Assembly (NCBI RefSeq): GCF_000203795.2
Contig: NW_006281108.1
Location: forward strand, 749,868 to 813,867
Length of the DNA stretch: 64,000 bases
Direction: 5' to 3'
Origin: Batrachochytrium dendrobatidis JAM81
Lineage: Eukaryota; Chytridiomycota; Chytridiomycetes; Rhizophydiales
The translations under genes and the position numbers were made by a program. Under the pieces are notes generated by a model. That model was not told the origin of the DNA. It saw only the letters and a list, made by a program, of their open reading frames with translations, and ran no database searches. Positions 1-12,578 of the stretch are shown in pieces (the stretch's first letter is position 1; each line of letters starts with the position of its first letter).

Positions 1-320
1 AAGGGGTTTTCTGGAATATGGAATCACGCAGTTACACGGTAAACATTGTTTTCAGAGTAATGATACTCGTGTATAACTATGATATATTGAACAGTGATTT
101 CACAATGACTAACTGTACAAACAACTTTTTGAACCATCAGAATCTATTTTTTAATGTATCTGATTTGGAAAGGACATGAAAATTATTTTGTAAGTATATT
201 AGCCTTGAAACCTAGCAGTACTGATGCAATGGGACGATACCAATCAAAACTGGTTTTAGCGTACTGTCCATGCTAACTATTTATTGCGGTATAATGCTTA
301 AAATCAACTAGTTTATCAGA
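1..320. other. 5' flank of the RhoGEF gene, no gene seen
   Basis: AT-rich sequence before the first ATG of the RhoGEF gene. I see no ORF with family resemblance, no repeat shared with the rest of the window and no RNA gene. It probably holds the promoter and 5' UTR, or an upstream non-coding exon. Confidence 0.5.
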
Positions 321-3300
321 ATGGACACAATCGATTTTAGGAACCATTGGGCTAACATGAATGCTGCCGCACGAGTAACTGCTGCAAAGCGAATCTACTC
401 GACATATCTATCAACTAATCGCGCAACGTTTCCTTTGCGTTGGACACATTTCATTTCTGGCCCACCAGTTGAAGATGTTATCCAAGTCATTACATTAGCC
501 CTGGACTCTCCAAGTGCTGCAATATTTGATGATATTTCCTATATCGCTATGCAAACTTTGGAAAGCATTTATTCTGGTACATACACGCCCGTGGACTACG
601 ATATGGAGCCCATGTCATCACAAGATAGCAACCACTGCATGAAGTTTAGAAAAAGCGCATTTTACCAAGCAATGCGTAATGATTTGCGTGAGTGTTGACC
701 TTTTAGAATCAATGGGCTGTTTTGATTGTATTTTAAAACTAAAAGTATGATTGGTGCTAACTCTATTGGTGTTATCGATTTTGAATCATATCAAGGAGGT
801 ACAATTCATCTGACCACTGTCCAGCATGCACGTGCAGTGGAACGATTAGTGGATCTATCCAATACGCTTCCCCTAGACCCAATTATTTGGGACAAAATAT
901 ATACATCTTTAGAGGGTGTCTATCTAGACCACGAATCTCCCATTTCCAAATCCATTCAAACCGCAAGGAAAAATATTGGACTGCTTATTGCCCAAAGCGG
1001 ATCTAATCGTGCATGGAGCACATCATCCTTGAAAGAAGAAGAGTCGCCGTTTTCATCTACAAAGATGCTTCGATCAGGAGCACAGAATACTCGTACATTT
1101 GATTCATCAGAAGCCAGCCACACCTTTCTTCCTGCTAGAGCAGGTGATAGCACAATGTGTGAATATTGTGGACTCCGACTTACATTTGATAGAGGCACAG
1201 AAGACAGTGGCTCGGCATATCGCTGCGAAAGTAAGTACTTGTGCAATGGCAATTCAGGCATTGAAATTGAACAAAATTATTGAAAGTATAAATTACTTTT
1301 AGCATGCGGCTATATTTGCCACAAGAATTGTCGTAGTCAAGTTCACGTCACATGTACCCGCTCATCAGCTGCAGTTGATCTGGATATGGGAGCTGAGGTG
1401 AATCTAATATATTACTATCTAGTACGGCGTTATGAATATACTGACTGTCTTTTTTCTTTTAAAATTATACACGATCTCCACTGTAGGTGCATTCGGAAAA
1501 AATTAGACTCGTCAGTGAAAAGCTTGCTGCTCTTGAAAAGGAAGTTGATATTGAAATGAAAATTCGAGATGGCCTTGAAAAAATCACTAAAGCCAAGCAT
1601 CTTTCCGGACTGGGAGGATCAAATATAGCTGGAAGTGGAAATCTTTCTGGTGGGGGCACAGTTGGCATTGGGAAATCTAGACTCAAAAAACCCACGTCGA
1701 TTGAGCAAGAAGTCACATCCCAGCTTGAGAGAAACACCAAGCGATTGGCTGCACTCAAACATGAAATACAAAAAAGACATTTGCAGCTTCAAAATTTACA
1801 ATCTATAGTCGTAGCAACAGCTTCTTCGACACACTCGGATTCTATTTCTGAATTGTCCAAAACAATAAGTTGTTGTGATTTATCCAACCAAAATGGTATC
1901 GTGAATGCGTCAAATAACAGTATCAGTGGAGGAATGCGCTCCCTAAACGCATCATACAACCCACAATCAGTAAGTTTCCAAACTATTTGTGATTCTAGAT
2001 GATTATTTTATCAATTTTTTAAAATATATTTGTCATAATGTACAAGACATCACGACTCGCACACACAGACGAGATGCACGATGGTGGCTTGATTAGAGTT
2101 TTGATTCAAGATCCATCTACAAAAACAGAGTCTAAAAAGGCAATTTATATTGGTGAAAATCAGTCTACAGTCGAGGTTATTGAACGGATTTTGGAAAAAG
2201 CCAATCTGCCTGGAATTCCGACAGAATTCGAACTATCATACACACGGCCAGATGGAGGTGGGAAAACATGATTTAAATATTGATGATATTGCTTAAACAG
2301 GTAGCTGATGTCATCATTTATTAGGGCGAGTTTTGGTCAAGGACGAAGATCGGCCGTTGCAGATTGAAGATGTGGACTTTTCTGTGATGTTTTTTAAAAT
2401 TTCGGTACCTGTGCATTCTATTTCAATTTAGTTGCTTTGTACCGCAGATACTAACACAATTTAAATATCGGCTGTGTATAGCATCGAGAAGAACCCATAC
2501 CTCGTAATTTAAACAATCCTTTGATCAAGAAGCAACGGGAAATTCTCATGGAAATCTACGAATCTGAAATGAACTACTCACAAGATCTTAAACTTATTGT
2601 TCAAGTATGTAGATTTACTTTTGTCAAATGATTCAACACAATGTTAAACGTGTATCTAAACTTTACTCTGTATCAATAGACATTTTTAAAGCCGTTTGAG
2701 TCATCTGGAATGCTGGATATGCCTACTTTGGAAAATATCTTTAGCAACATTGAGGAAATTGTAACAATTCACGAGTCGTTGGGAAAATCTTTAAAGGAAG
2801 TCACCAATGACACAAATTTTCAAGCAAATACAATTATCAAGTGCTTTACAGATTCGGTAAGCTTGGCTACTAATATATTACCATTGTACACGGATGCAAA
2901 TTACTTATTCTACTTTGATGCATTTAGGTTTTGCAAATGAAATGCTACACAATCTATTGTGGCAACCAACACAATGCTCGAAGAACACTTGGAAAGCTTA
3001 TTACTGACTCGGCATTTGCTAAACTCGTACAGGTATGTATTTTGAACAATCATTTGGTTAAAACTTGAAATTAGTACTTACTTTACTATCTATACTATTA
3101 TAAATGCATTTAGAAATGCGAGGCAAATCCAAAACTGCACAAGCTTTCTTTGGCAGATATGTTGGTGAAACCTATGCATCGTATTACTCGATATCCATTG
3201 CTGTTTAAACGGCTTTTACCAAATCTCGGTACCGATAGTCGAGAATTTATAGCGCTTAGTGGTTTGCTTATTGAGATTGAAGCCGTGATTTTTTTGGTCA

Positions 3301-4914
3301 ACGAAACAATTAAAATGAGAGAAGCAACTTTTCGTATTCATCAGCTTGATGAGGTGCTCGACTTTGGTGTAGTCTCAGAGGTATAATATGGTTTTTATAA
3401 TTATATGAAATGCTGTTATTCAAAGCTGATTTTATACACGTGCTGAATATACTATGTTTTTAAATCGACAGAAATTTAAAATTGCAATTGAAGGTCGAAG
3501 TCTAATATCGGAAAAGCTGTTGCTGTATTTCAAAAAATCATCCAATATTCCAGTAGAAATTACAGTTTTTTTGTTTTCTGATATGCTTTTACTAGTTAAA
3601 TCTAAGCGGCCAGACCATTTGATGCTAATGAAGGCACCCATTCCCCTTGAATCTGTCGTTATTTTGGATAAACCGGATGAAATCGGTGAGAAATTGAGCA
3701 GGATAAAATAATTTGCTTTCTAGCTACTTTTGTCCATGCATTATACTGCAGTACTTTAAACTAACAGCATTATTTTAGACAAAAACTTATTCCAAATTAT
3801 ACATCTTGAAGAAGATACGCATTTAATGCAAGCATTTAGTTCCTATGATAAAAATACATGGCTTCAGGAGGCAGAATCAACTCGATCACATTTCAGCGCC
3901 ATCCACTATGATTTGGAGTCTAATTACATGCGTATTCAAACAGAGCGGTATCGTATCATGAACTTGGAAAAACCTACAGTGAATCACGAAACAAATATAT
4001 CTACTCAACAGGAATTATATGATCAAGCCAATGGACTTTCTCTTGGCGTGTTAGCAAAAATAAGGCGACGAGGGTCAGACACATCCACAAAGAAAAAAAC
4101 AATACTCGGCGAGGCTGAGCAACTGCGGAATGAAGATGGGCAGATCAAACGGCAATCATCACTACTGCAAATATTTCGATCACGTAAACAAGAGGAATCG
4201 TTAGATCCTACATCATCTTTAGAGCTGAATGAGTGTGATTTGTCAGCGAGTCAATGGGTACACGATCGCTCACGACAACTCTCTAGCCAGTCTACTAATG
4301 CAATAAATGCCTATCAAACCGAGCAAATCCGTGAATCAATTGCTGCTTCTGGACGAGGTTTTGACACCTCATACGGCAATCCTGGTAGTGCAGGAATGAT
4401 TCAGCGAAATGATAACCGAATTCTTGTTCGAGGAAGTACGACAGACATGTTGGTAGAAAAACCTGAATGCAGTACAGCAACCACCAGCCCAAAAATATCC
4501 GACTCACATGGATTATCCAGCAGCAAAGGATATCTGGGTCGTAAAACAACAACATCCAAGATGATTACACGAATCTTTCGCATGTCATCGCCCGCAGTCG
4601 ATAAAACACAGGAAAAGCCAAGTATCAATGGTCGTTCCATACATAATTTTTCAAACACAAATGAAACCAACAGTGTAATTACTTTACAAGCAACAGGATC
4701 TAACGTAGTGCCAGCAGTGACCAACCCAGACGTCAGGTCATTGGAAAACTTTGATATTGATTCGCTCTTGGCAGAAGGAATAGCTCCGGAAAACCTGGAC
4801 AGTTACCATCAACAAGTAAAAAAGAAACGAGATCTAATGGGAGTTATTGGCAAAATGAAGCGATCGCTCAATCCAGTATCAAATTCGGAATCCCCTGTGC
4901 CTGGTCAATCATAA
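321..4914 (+). CDS. Multidomain RhoGEF (RGS-like, C1, RA-like, DH, PH)
   Basis: Guanine-nucleotide exchange factor for Rho-family GTPases, expected at the plasma membrane or cortex. About nine exons with short introns. Order seen: an RGS-like helical region (about residues 1-122), a C1 zinc finger whose Cys/His set is split over two exons (MCEYCG, then CGYICHKNC, about 245-300), a charged coiled coil (from 1487), a ubiquitin-like/RA region (from 2038), a DH domain (from about 2500; conserved helix MLVKPMHRITRYPLLFKRLL at 3159-3218), a PH domain (from 3472, continuing after an intron at about 3687-3779) and a basic Ser-rich tail to 4914. The DH and PH calls are strong; RGS and RA rest on weak pattern similarity. 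The first exon junction is unresolved: the best donor at 688 does not keep frame with the acceptor at 745, but does with an AG at 794-795. Start chosen as the first ATG of the open RGS-like exon. Confidence 0.85.
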
Positions 4915-5706
4915 ATGTATTGATTTTTCACCAAACTATCATATTTCCACTCCTAAGCTGAACCACTGTTTTTACCATAATTGAAACCATTTCATATACC
5001 TCCAAAATACATGAATTTCAAAAAAATATTTAAGCTTATTCTATAGTATGTGTAGCTTTTCACTGGACCAAACCAAGTTGTCAATGATCCTGATAACAAT
5101 ATTACGTGGAAAAACCAACTCTTGTGAGTGACGAACAGATTGGTAACAAGGAATGTATCGAGGCTTTTATTGACAACAGTAGAACAGTGAATCCAGATAT
5201 CTGGATTTCAATGGACGGGTCTAGTATCAAACTTGTCGATCTAGAATGTATGGTTATGCAAAAACAAGAATGTAAGGTCTAAACACAACAGATTAAAACT
5301 GTGGTTTGATTGTGTGCATCATACAATGGTCGGTATGTTTGAGGCTGACCAAGGAAGCTGTCAAGATCGTAATATTGACTTTCTAAACAACGACATGCAA
5401 CATTTTCAAACATGCATGCTATTCTAGACAGTATTACATTCCACAAAGCAACTTTCTGATTAGACATGGTTTACCAACCATTCAACAAACAGCGCGCAGA
5501 TTGGAACCATACCACACAGTTCCATACTATCCATTCCTAAGCCTTGCAGAAAATGACTCGAGTATAATAAATGGTGTCGCTAAATTTCCATGTTAGATTT
5601 TACTAAAAAATATAGTCCCAGACCTTGACATGACTAGATTTGAATAAAAATGTCGCCTGAAACACTCGCTGATACGCTTTGGATCTACATAACGCAAACC
5701 ATTCAT
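4915..5706. other. Convergent intergenic gap with a transposon fragment
   Basis: The gap lies between the 3' ends of the RhoGEF and SLD5 genes. Its centre is the Tc1/mariner fragment listed separately. The flanks (4915-5077 and 5571-5706) hold no recognisable gene and should contain the two polyadenylation regions. Confidence 0.6.
5078..5570 (+). pseudogene. Tc1/mariner (IS630-type) transposase fragment, copy 1
   Basis: About 490 bp nearly identical to 40183-40673: by eye about six substitutions plus one 2-bp indel. Plus-strand frames show DDE transposase traces: IWISMD followed by GSS (ESS in copy 2), an ILDSITFHKA block resembling the family's DN-x-x-x-H motif, and YYPFLNLAEND resembling the conserved P-Y-S-P-x-L-N-P-x-E block. 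The frames are broken by stops, so it is inactive. No terminal repeats of the 40-kb element flank this copy, so only the internal part was inserted or retained. In copy 1 the acidic residue after IWISMD is Gly, in copy 2 Glu. Confidence 0.75.
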
Positions 5707-6772
5707 TCATAATAAATCTACAGTATTGTTTTCAACAAGCGGTCGCACTTTGCTATATCTCAGTAAATACATTTGGTCTTTTTTCATCAAAATAGTTTCC
5801 CTAGATTTGGAAACCAACAGTTGATTAGTTTACAAATTTGGAAAAACTTGGCGGCCTGTCTGCATGTATGACATATCTTACATCTCATTAATTTGAAGAT
5901 CCCCCACATCTTGTGTAACTCTACAGAATACAGCAGTGTCTAGATCTGGTTTCATGACTGTAATGAATGCTTTAGCAAGTTGTTTAAATTGTAATCATTA
6001 CAAAATCAAAAAACATACGCATTTCATCACTGTCCAAAGCTTGCCATTGCTTTGATAAATTCCCCAAATAGGATCCTTTGTGATATGTCTGAATCAGTGT
6101 TTGAAATCTATATTTTAATCCGTCAAATATATACTATTTAGGATCAAAGTCCACAGCAATCCAAAATATCTCAAAACAAACCTTTCAGCAAAAAAAAGCT
6201 CTTCATCTGACATGCACATTCGTAACTCTGGATCAGATAGTAGGTAGATTGTCATGTGCTGAATCTACAGCAAATACAATGATATGAAAACAAGTTCATA
6301 CAATATATTAATTAAGCAGAACATCAGTAGTTGTAGAACATGTACAGTATACCTTTCCAAGCCTTAGTCTAATATAACTCCGAAGCACAAATTTTATTCT
6401 CTCGAGCTCAAGCCCATAGATGAATTTCAAAAAATTAAATGTGGGTTGGCCAGAATAACGGAGATGCACGCCTTCTTGCTAGAAACAAATGGTTAGATGT
6501 AGAATCATCCATGTTAATTAAATGTCTTATATAATTTGTATAGATGATAGTGAATAGTGTTTTTTTGAAATGGATTCAACCTGAGTTTCAACAATAAATC
6601 GCAACTGAGAAACAAGATCGTGCTGGAATGGAAGTAGATCAGGAGCAGCCTTTTCATTCACCCAAGCTCGAATCATACTCTGATAAATATCAGCAGCAGG
6701 AGGTTTTTGAATTGGCTGTATGTTTTCACCAGCGTTCAATATCTCATCTAGCTCAGCATCGCTTCCAATCAT
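5707..6772 (-). CDS. SLD5: GINS complex subunit SLD5
   Basis: Subunit of the GINS tetramer that joins Cdc45 and MCM2-7 in the replicative helicase. First exon (6772 leftwards) carries the typical N-terminal helix MIRAWVNEKAAPDLLPFQHD. Next come an exon with ELERIKFVLRSYIRLRLGK (about 6355-6420), one with the IYLLSDPELRM stretch, one reading FQTLIQTYHKGSYL, one reading MKPDLDTAVFCRV, and a last exon with the family's C-terminal beta strands YLLRYSKVRPLVENNTVDLL and a TGA at 5707-5709. At least six exons with 50-100 bp introns; the exact junctions were read by eye. The length (about 220 residues) fits SLD5. It is convergent with the RhoGEF gene. Confidence 0.88.
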
Positions 6773-7124
6773 TTTATTGTCGAGTAGAATTCAGTCCGAA
6801 ACCATTTCAAACCAAACCATGTTATCACGTGATCTAAAATAGATTTGCTGCTGCCATTTGGTCATCGACTATATTGACCAACAAGCTATTCCAAAGTCGA
6901 CTCTTTAAAAATAGTATTTGTATTGATCAAGATATTCAAGCAAATGAGATTTATTCCGTGTAAAAAAGCAATGCAACAAGCACTTCAAAATAAACTATTA
7001 CAGCCATCATCATATAAAAAGAGGATCAAGTGTCAAATTCAAGTATTTCTAATAGAAAAGATTAAAATGGCATCAACGCTTTAATCACAATGCATCTGTT
7101 TTTAGAAATGGAAACCGGATCGAT

Positions 7125-7923
7125 CTACTCCACTTCTTCAACTGTGGCTCCCTTTTCAGCATCTGGTTGAGCCGATCGCACATCTGCACTCATGAGTTGA
7201 ACAATCAAATCCAAAACCGGTCCAGGCAACGACTTTTCAAATGCTTCAAAAATCATAACAGCTTCTGGATGCACTTTTAGAGCACGGTAAAAACATACCG
7301 CTGCAGCTTCATATCCAGCAGGTCCTATATAATTTAAAGTCGAATTAGGCTTCAACTATTCAAAAGCAACCAACAAAGTAGCCAGTATGTCCTTATAAAG
7401 ACAGATTAAACCTCGTGAAAATAAAAAGACAGTTTTACCTCGAGAGAGCAGAGTTTCGCCCATCATAAGATGTTTACTAAAATAAGCCTGTGCATCTTGC
7501 GCATTGGTAGGCAGAGGTTCATCCTCTAGCTCAAACATAGTCGATGAATCAGCACCGCCTTGGGCACGACGAGTTGCTGCAGCTGCAGCCTGCACTTGGG
7601 CAGCTCGGCTGGAACGAATCTTTTGCGCTGCTCGCTGTTGATCTCCTGCAGAGTAGATGAATTCATAGTTCAATCAAAATATACATACTAATAAGTTGAA
7701 GTATATATCCATGAAGCCAAGCTTTAAATAGTCTATAGCATGATCTCAAATAAACTGTAGTTGTGTTCGAGGATCATATAATGGTCAACATACTGATTTT
7801 TTTTCTAAACTCTGGACTGGTGTTTCTCCGGTAATCAAAGTAGATTGCATATCCAAGAACACCGACAGCAGCAAAAGCTGCAGCAGCAGTGAACACACGG
7901 CCAAGTGAAAGTGTCTCTGTCAT
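7125..7923 (-). CDS. TOM20: Mitochondrial import receptor TOM20
   Basis: Outer-membrane receptor that recognises mitochondrial presequences. Exon 1 (7923 leftwards) encodes MTETLSLGRVFTAAAAFAAV and then a hydrophobic single-span anchor followed by basic YFDYRRN, the usual TOM20 N-terminal anchor. Exon 2 (about 7430-7650) holds an Ala/Gln-rich charged linker and the start of the receptor domain (YFSKHLMMGETLLSRG). Exon 3 reads GPAGYEAAAVCFYRALKVHP and ends after an acidic tail at a TAG at 7125-7127. The tetratricopeptide-like FYRALKVHP block is diagnostic. About 180 residues, normal for fungi. The promoter region contains the MITE at 8036-8446. Confidence 0.9.
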
Positions 7924-8035
7924 TATAGTGCACCAAATAAAAACTGTTCAAAGGGAAAGAAAGAAAATCTTGAAAACTTTAGTTGCTTCACGTTGATGCT
8001 GACCGACTCTCGAGTTTGATCCGTCAGAATTTACA

Positions 8036-8446
8036 GCCGTATTCACGTAAAATGAAGCACTTTGTATTTATGTTGTAGTGATTGTTTTGGAACAATAATT
8101 GAGTAGTCGTTGTTTTTTTACTAGAAATGGATCGCTTTTTATATCAAAGCTCTGCTGTATTCTAGCACCAGATACGTTCTAGTTCAAGATCGCACATCTT
8201 AGGAATGCAACTATTGTTTCCATTCCAATTACTCAGTGTCATAATTTTTGTTTTGAAAAAAGAAAGTTGAAGGTTGAAAAGATGTCAAGGTGAATATTCG
8301 CTCTGTATTTTTGTACAAGAATGGGCACGGAGAAGTCCAATGAATTAAAGTTTATAAAACAATATTATCCAGTAAGATTGGTACCAAATATGAGACTGTT
8401 TATTATGTATTTTGACTTTGTATTCCATTATACATGAATACGGCTG
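8036..8446. mobile_element. Tc1/mariner-type MITE, complete copy (411 bp)
   Basis: Left end CAGCCGTATTCACGTAAA and right end, read on the other strand, CAGCCGTATTCATGTATA. By eye 19 of 21 terminal bases pair. Both ends are flanked by TA (8034-8035 and 8447-8448), the Tc1/mariner target duplication. There is no ORF. The left 70 bp resemble the element at 24596, and the right about 250 bp (including CTCTGTATTTTTGTACAAGA) resemble 56935-57209. It lies between the TOM20 start and the 3' end of the GCNA-like gene. Confidence 0.8.
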
Positions 8447-8552
8447 TAGATTCAAAGAAAATTCAACCAAGTTTAAGTTGCTTGTTCAGTCAATACAATA
8501 TGTTGATATTCTCACCGTCTATTATAAACTAAATTCAATCTTATACATCACG

Positions 8553-10739
8553 TTAACCAGTTGTTTTATTGGCACCAGATAGGATGAGCTTACTCTTGCA
8601 GTAACCACATCCATGAGTTGCAACATTGATAGATTTACTATGTCTCCCGTAGCTGTTTTGCATATTATATATCAATCCAATTGAATTGAATCGAGTTCAA
8701 TCAGTTTCTGTCTAATCTCGAAAAAACACACATTGCAATCCAAAAAAGCTTACTTTCGACCGCATTTGACATTTGTACATGAATATGTAAATTTGTATGC
8801 AATGTCATACGAATGGCATCTAGATACCTTGATGTGTTCGTATGCATTCATGGCTCGATCTCCCCTAGAAACGCCAAATGTTGAATCAGTTTTTAACTAC
8901 AGTGCTATAGATTGATAAGATATCGTATTTACCATGCTTTGAATAATTTTCCGTGTGGATTCGAATTATCTCCATCAATAACCCAGCACGCAGCATGGCA
9001 CATCTCATGCATAAGAGTGTTGCATAGTTTATCTTGAGTATCCAAAACTTTGGACGCAAGTTCTATACGAGCTATACGATTCCATCCACCTGAGCCATTT
9101 TTTTGGCTGGTTTATATGCATTAGATGACATTGAATAATCAATATTGTTTATCAACTATCCATTTGCGCTGAGCAAAATAACAAGAATACAACCCCGTTG
9201 TTCAAGTAAATACCTATGCGTGTGCGTTCTTCCAGCAGTTTTGTTGAGTCGAACTGACCATTCAATAACCATGTCATCCGGAAGTTTAGACTCAAATACA
9301 CGATTATTGAATTCACAAAATAAATGCCGTGAAAGAGTTTCCTTATTTTTTAGCATAGCTCCAGAATACTTTTTTCTTATAGCTTCAATAAAACATACCA
9401 TTAGACGAGTATTTCAATCAAAAAAACATATTTAGTTTTAGCTCTTACATTTTGGTGTAGATGGCGATTGAACTAAATGCAACATTTTTTTAGTAAGCGA
9501 CTCTGGGCTGTAATGTGGCAACCATATATCATGTTGTGCCGGAATTGATTCAGGTGCATCATCACTAAAATAATACGTTTAGATTTTGGGTAAAACTCAA
9601 GCCAAAATGGCAGCAATACAGATTAATAGTAAAGTAACTTACGTTTCAAATGATTCAATCTTTGGTAGCTTCTCATTGTCAATATAAGCATCGCGAAAAG
9701 AAGCCTTCAAGTTTTTTGCTAGGTTTGCAGCTAGTAATTTTTTGGTATGACTTGAAATGGGAGTATGATCATTGACTGCCAATCGCCGATCGGATTTGAT
9801 CTGTGTCAGACAAGGTATTGACAGACTTGAAATACTGCTGGCTGTAGAAAAACTAGCTGAAAGATGTTGCTGACACTCAACATCCGTGTCATCGTCGCTA
9901 GAAATTACAATAATATTTTTATGGCGTTGAGCGCTAGGCGTAGATATACATATTTCTAGACTGTCATCAGATTCACTGGATATGGCTGTAACACGACGGA
10001 ATGTGCGATTAGACCTCATTGTAGGATGATCGCTGTCATCAGATTCGCTTGACAAGGATTCGATTTCAAACGCATTGGTAGGATCATAATCAACTGTAGA
10101 CACTGTTTTTTCCAGATTGACGCCCTGATTCACATCGAGTGATGGTGCCAAAGTAAATTTGTCTACAGTAGCTTGTGGATTTGAAGCCAGAGTACTTGAA
10201 ATACAGTCTTTAACCTCAACATTTGAGTATACCTTACTGTCAGCACTGTCTGATTCAAAATTTTGAATTGGTCGACTTGTTTGACAGGCTGTTAAAGATG
10301 TAGACAATTTTAGAGAACTAGAGTCCAAGGTATTATATATATTACAACTATTAATGCGACTGGATGATCCAAGGCTTAGTTTGTCAAAAGACTCCAATGC
10401 AAGATCAACCTCGTTAGCAATGAGCTGTGTTTGCAACCTGGAGGTTGAGTCTGGAGGTAGAGCACTGCAAGTCCGAGGTATAATGGTTTCAAAGTCGTCT
10501 GAACTACATGGATTAATAGGCTCTGATTGATTTCCAATAAACTCTACAGTACTACCAGACGATACAACTGGAGTTGGTAAGTTGGTTTTACTAACTAGGG
10601 ACTTTAGTAAAAAGCTGCAGGATGAAGTAGCAATAGTGGTCGGTGAAGATATGTAAAAATCGGATTCATCAGCGGAAAAATAGGCAGTAGAAGTACTGCA
10701 GTCATCATCATCCGTACTATAGGCTGTTTGTAATGCCAT
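8553..10739 (-). CDS. GCNA/SprT-like protease with SUMO-interaction-like acidic N-terminus
   Basis: Predicted member of the GCNA (ACRC)/Spartan group, involved in clearing DNA-protein crosslinks in the nucleus. The N-terminal 360 residues are Ser/Asp-rich and disordered, with repeated hydrophobic-plus-acidic blocks (NIIVISSDDD, AISSESDDS, LSSESDD) typical of SUMO-interacting motifs. The C-terminal exons hold a SprT domain: LPDDMVIEWSVRLNKTAGRT, then LMHEMCHAACWVIDGD with the HExxH zinc-protease motif (about 9000), then GKLFKAW, and a zinc ribbon with CTNVKCGRK and CGYCKSKL before a TAA at 8553-8555. The N-terminal Met is the first in the long open exon. It is divergent from the coiled-coil gene at 10886, with 146 bp between starts. 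Confidence 0.85.
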
Positions 10740-10885
10740 GGGTATAAAATTGCTGCAAGTTCAAGATTAAAATCTGAAAACTGTCCGAATAAACAATTAT
10801 TTCCAACTCCAACGCGACTTGATCAAACAATCCGACGCGTCGCTCCTGTCGATTCAAATCTGCAACACTAGCCTGAGAGTTGGCA

Positions 10886-12578
10886 ATGGACAGTAGCAGC
10901 ACTAGTCACATAATGAACAGTAAAAATAATGTGGAATTTAGTAGTACGGCGCTAGACAAAAAGTATAATGAAACTATTTTGCCAATGAGTGATTATTCAA
11001 CAATACCCATGACTGCTCAAGACTGCTCAACCAGTACTGCAACTACTGCTAAAACTGCTCAACAGCAAATTCCTCAAAGTAGTGAACTACTTGGATTTAA
11101 TAATGCAACCTGTCTTCAAAAAAGCAGTTTTGCAGACATGTCTATTCCTATCGCCGCTTCATCTATGTGTAGTCAAACTGCACCAGTATTTGAGCAACTT
11201 TCTAAAAAATCAACAGTCGGCAACAATCAAGAAAAATCCATCGGTAATAAGAACAATCAACTTGAATCATTTGAAAATACTATATTCTCAGTCATTATTT
11301 TGATTTCATTGCAAACTAACTCTTGTCTGATTTATGATACTGGCAATAGATCCATCACACCTTTCCAAGCTTGAAAAATCCGAATTATCACATATTGAGC
11401 CATCTCAAATAACTAAATGTGATAACTTGAATACTTGTACTCAAAATAATCCGAAATCATCCATACCTGCTACTTTTGATTCCAAGATTGACTTTCCTCG
11501 GTCAATAGATGCTAAAAAACAATTGGAATCCTTCAATGAATCTTCAGGTTTGTTTTACAATATATCTCCAAGCAATAGTTTTGACAAAAATTCATTTCTA
11601 TTTGATAAAAAACATGCATCAAATTATAAAAACCCAGTTAATCGAGATATTCAAGGTACTGCAAGAACACGAGACAATCAAGCATTATTTGCAAAAGTCG
11701 TTGAATCTGATAACAGATTCAAGACACCAGAAATCCAATCTAATCCATTTTACCAAGCCTGCTACTCCAATATTGATAATTTTCAAAACCGATCCAACCA
11801 CCATATGAACCAGAATAAGCACAAGATCAATTTGAAACAATACAACGCCAACACTCGTTGCAATAAAAAGTCGAGTCGTATGGGCGATTACTATTTTGAA
11901 AAACACTCTCCATCCGCTACTGACACTGGTGTATTTTCTTCCCTTAAAACTGAGCCTTTCAAACAGTTGGATTTACATGAACTGATCAAGCATATATCCT
12001 TTGTTAAACACGAAAAGGATGATACTGTTTACGATCTTTCTAATCTGTTTAATCAGATGAACCTTCAGCTAAAACACTCGGCCAAAGAAATAAAATCAAT
12101 GTCTACCTGTATTCAGCAACTTGAAACTGCACTTCAGGCGACTAGATCGGAATACAAGCGTGATACTGTGTCACATCTATCTTCAAGTCAAGAACGATTG
12201 CTGGAACTACATAGTATGCATGCTAAAGTGGAGTCTCTTGAAAGTGCATTGCATTCACAGCTAAAAACAACAACTCGACTTACCAACTCTGCTACTCGTG
12301 AATTGGAATTTGAACTGTATAAAAAGAAACTGGATGTAAAATATCTTGAAAATGCTGCCCAAAACCAACGAGAGCGTGAACAGCATTTTGCCAAAGAAAA
12401 TTATTTGGCTATTTCCCGATACATTCAACGTCTAAAAGAAATTCAAAAGGAAAATGAGCGGCAAAAGCAAGTTCAAAACATAAAAGCACTTTATGCCATG
12501 ACTAGCAAGCAAACCGGATCTACTCAGAATCTTGTGCATCAGCTCACAGTGCGACTAAGAGAATCCCAAAACAAATGA
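10886..12578 (+). CDS. Coiled-coil protein of unknown function
   Basis: Not recognised. Two reading frames join across a probable intron (donor GTAATA at 11244, acceptor AG at 11348-11349, which keeps phase). The first part is Ser/Thr/Gln/Asn-rich and disordered. The second part is disordered to about 11950, then forms a long heptad-rich coiled coil from DLHELIKHISFVKHEKDD to the end (about 200 residues, no glycine or proline breaks). It is divergent from the GCNA-like gene, which may mean shared regulation. It could be a structural or spindle/centrosome protein, but nothing in the sequence proves that. Confidence 0.6.
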
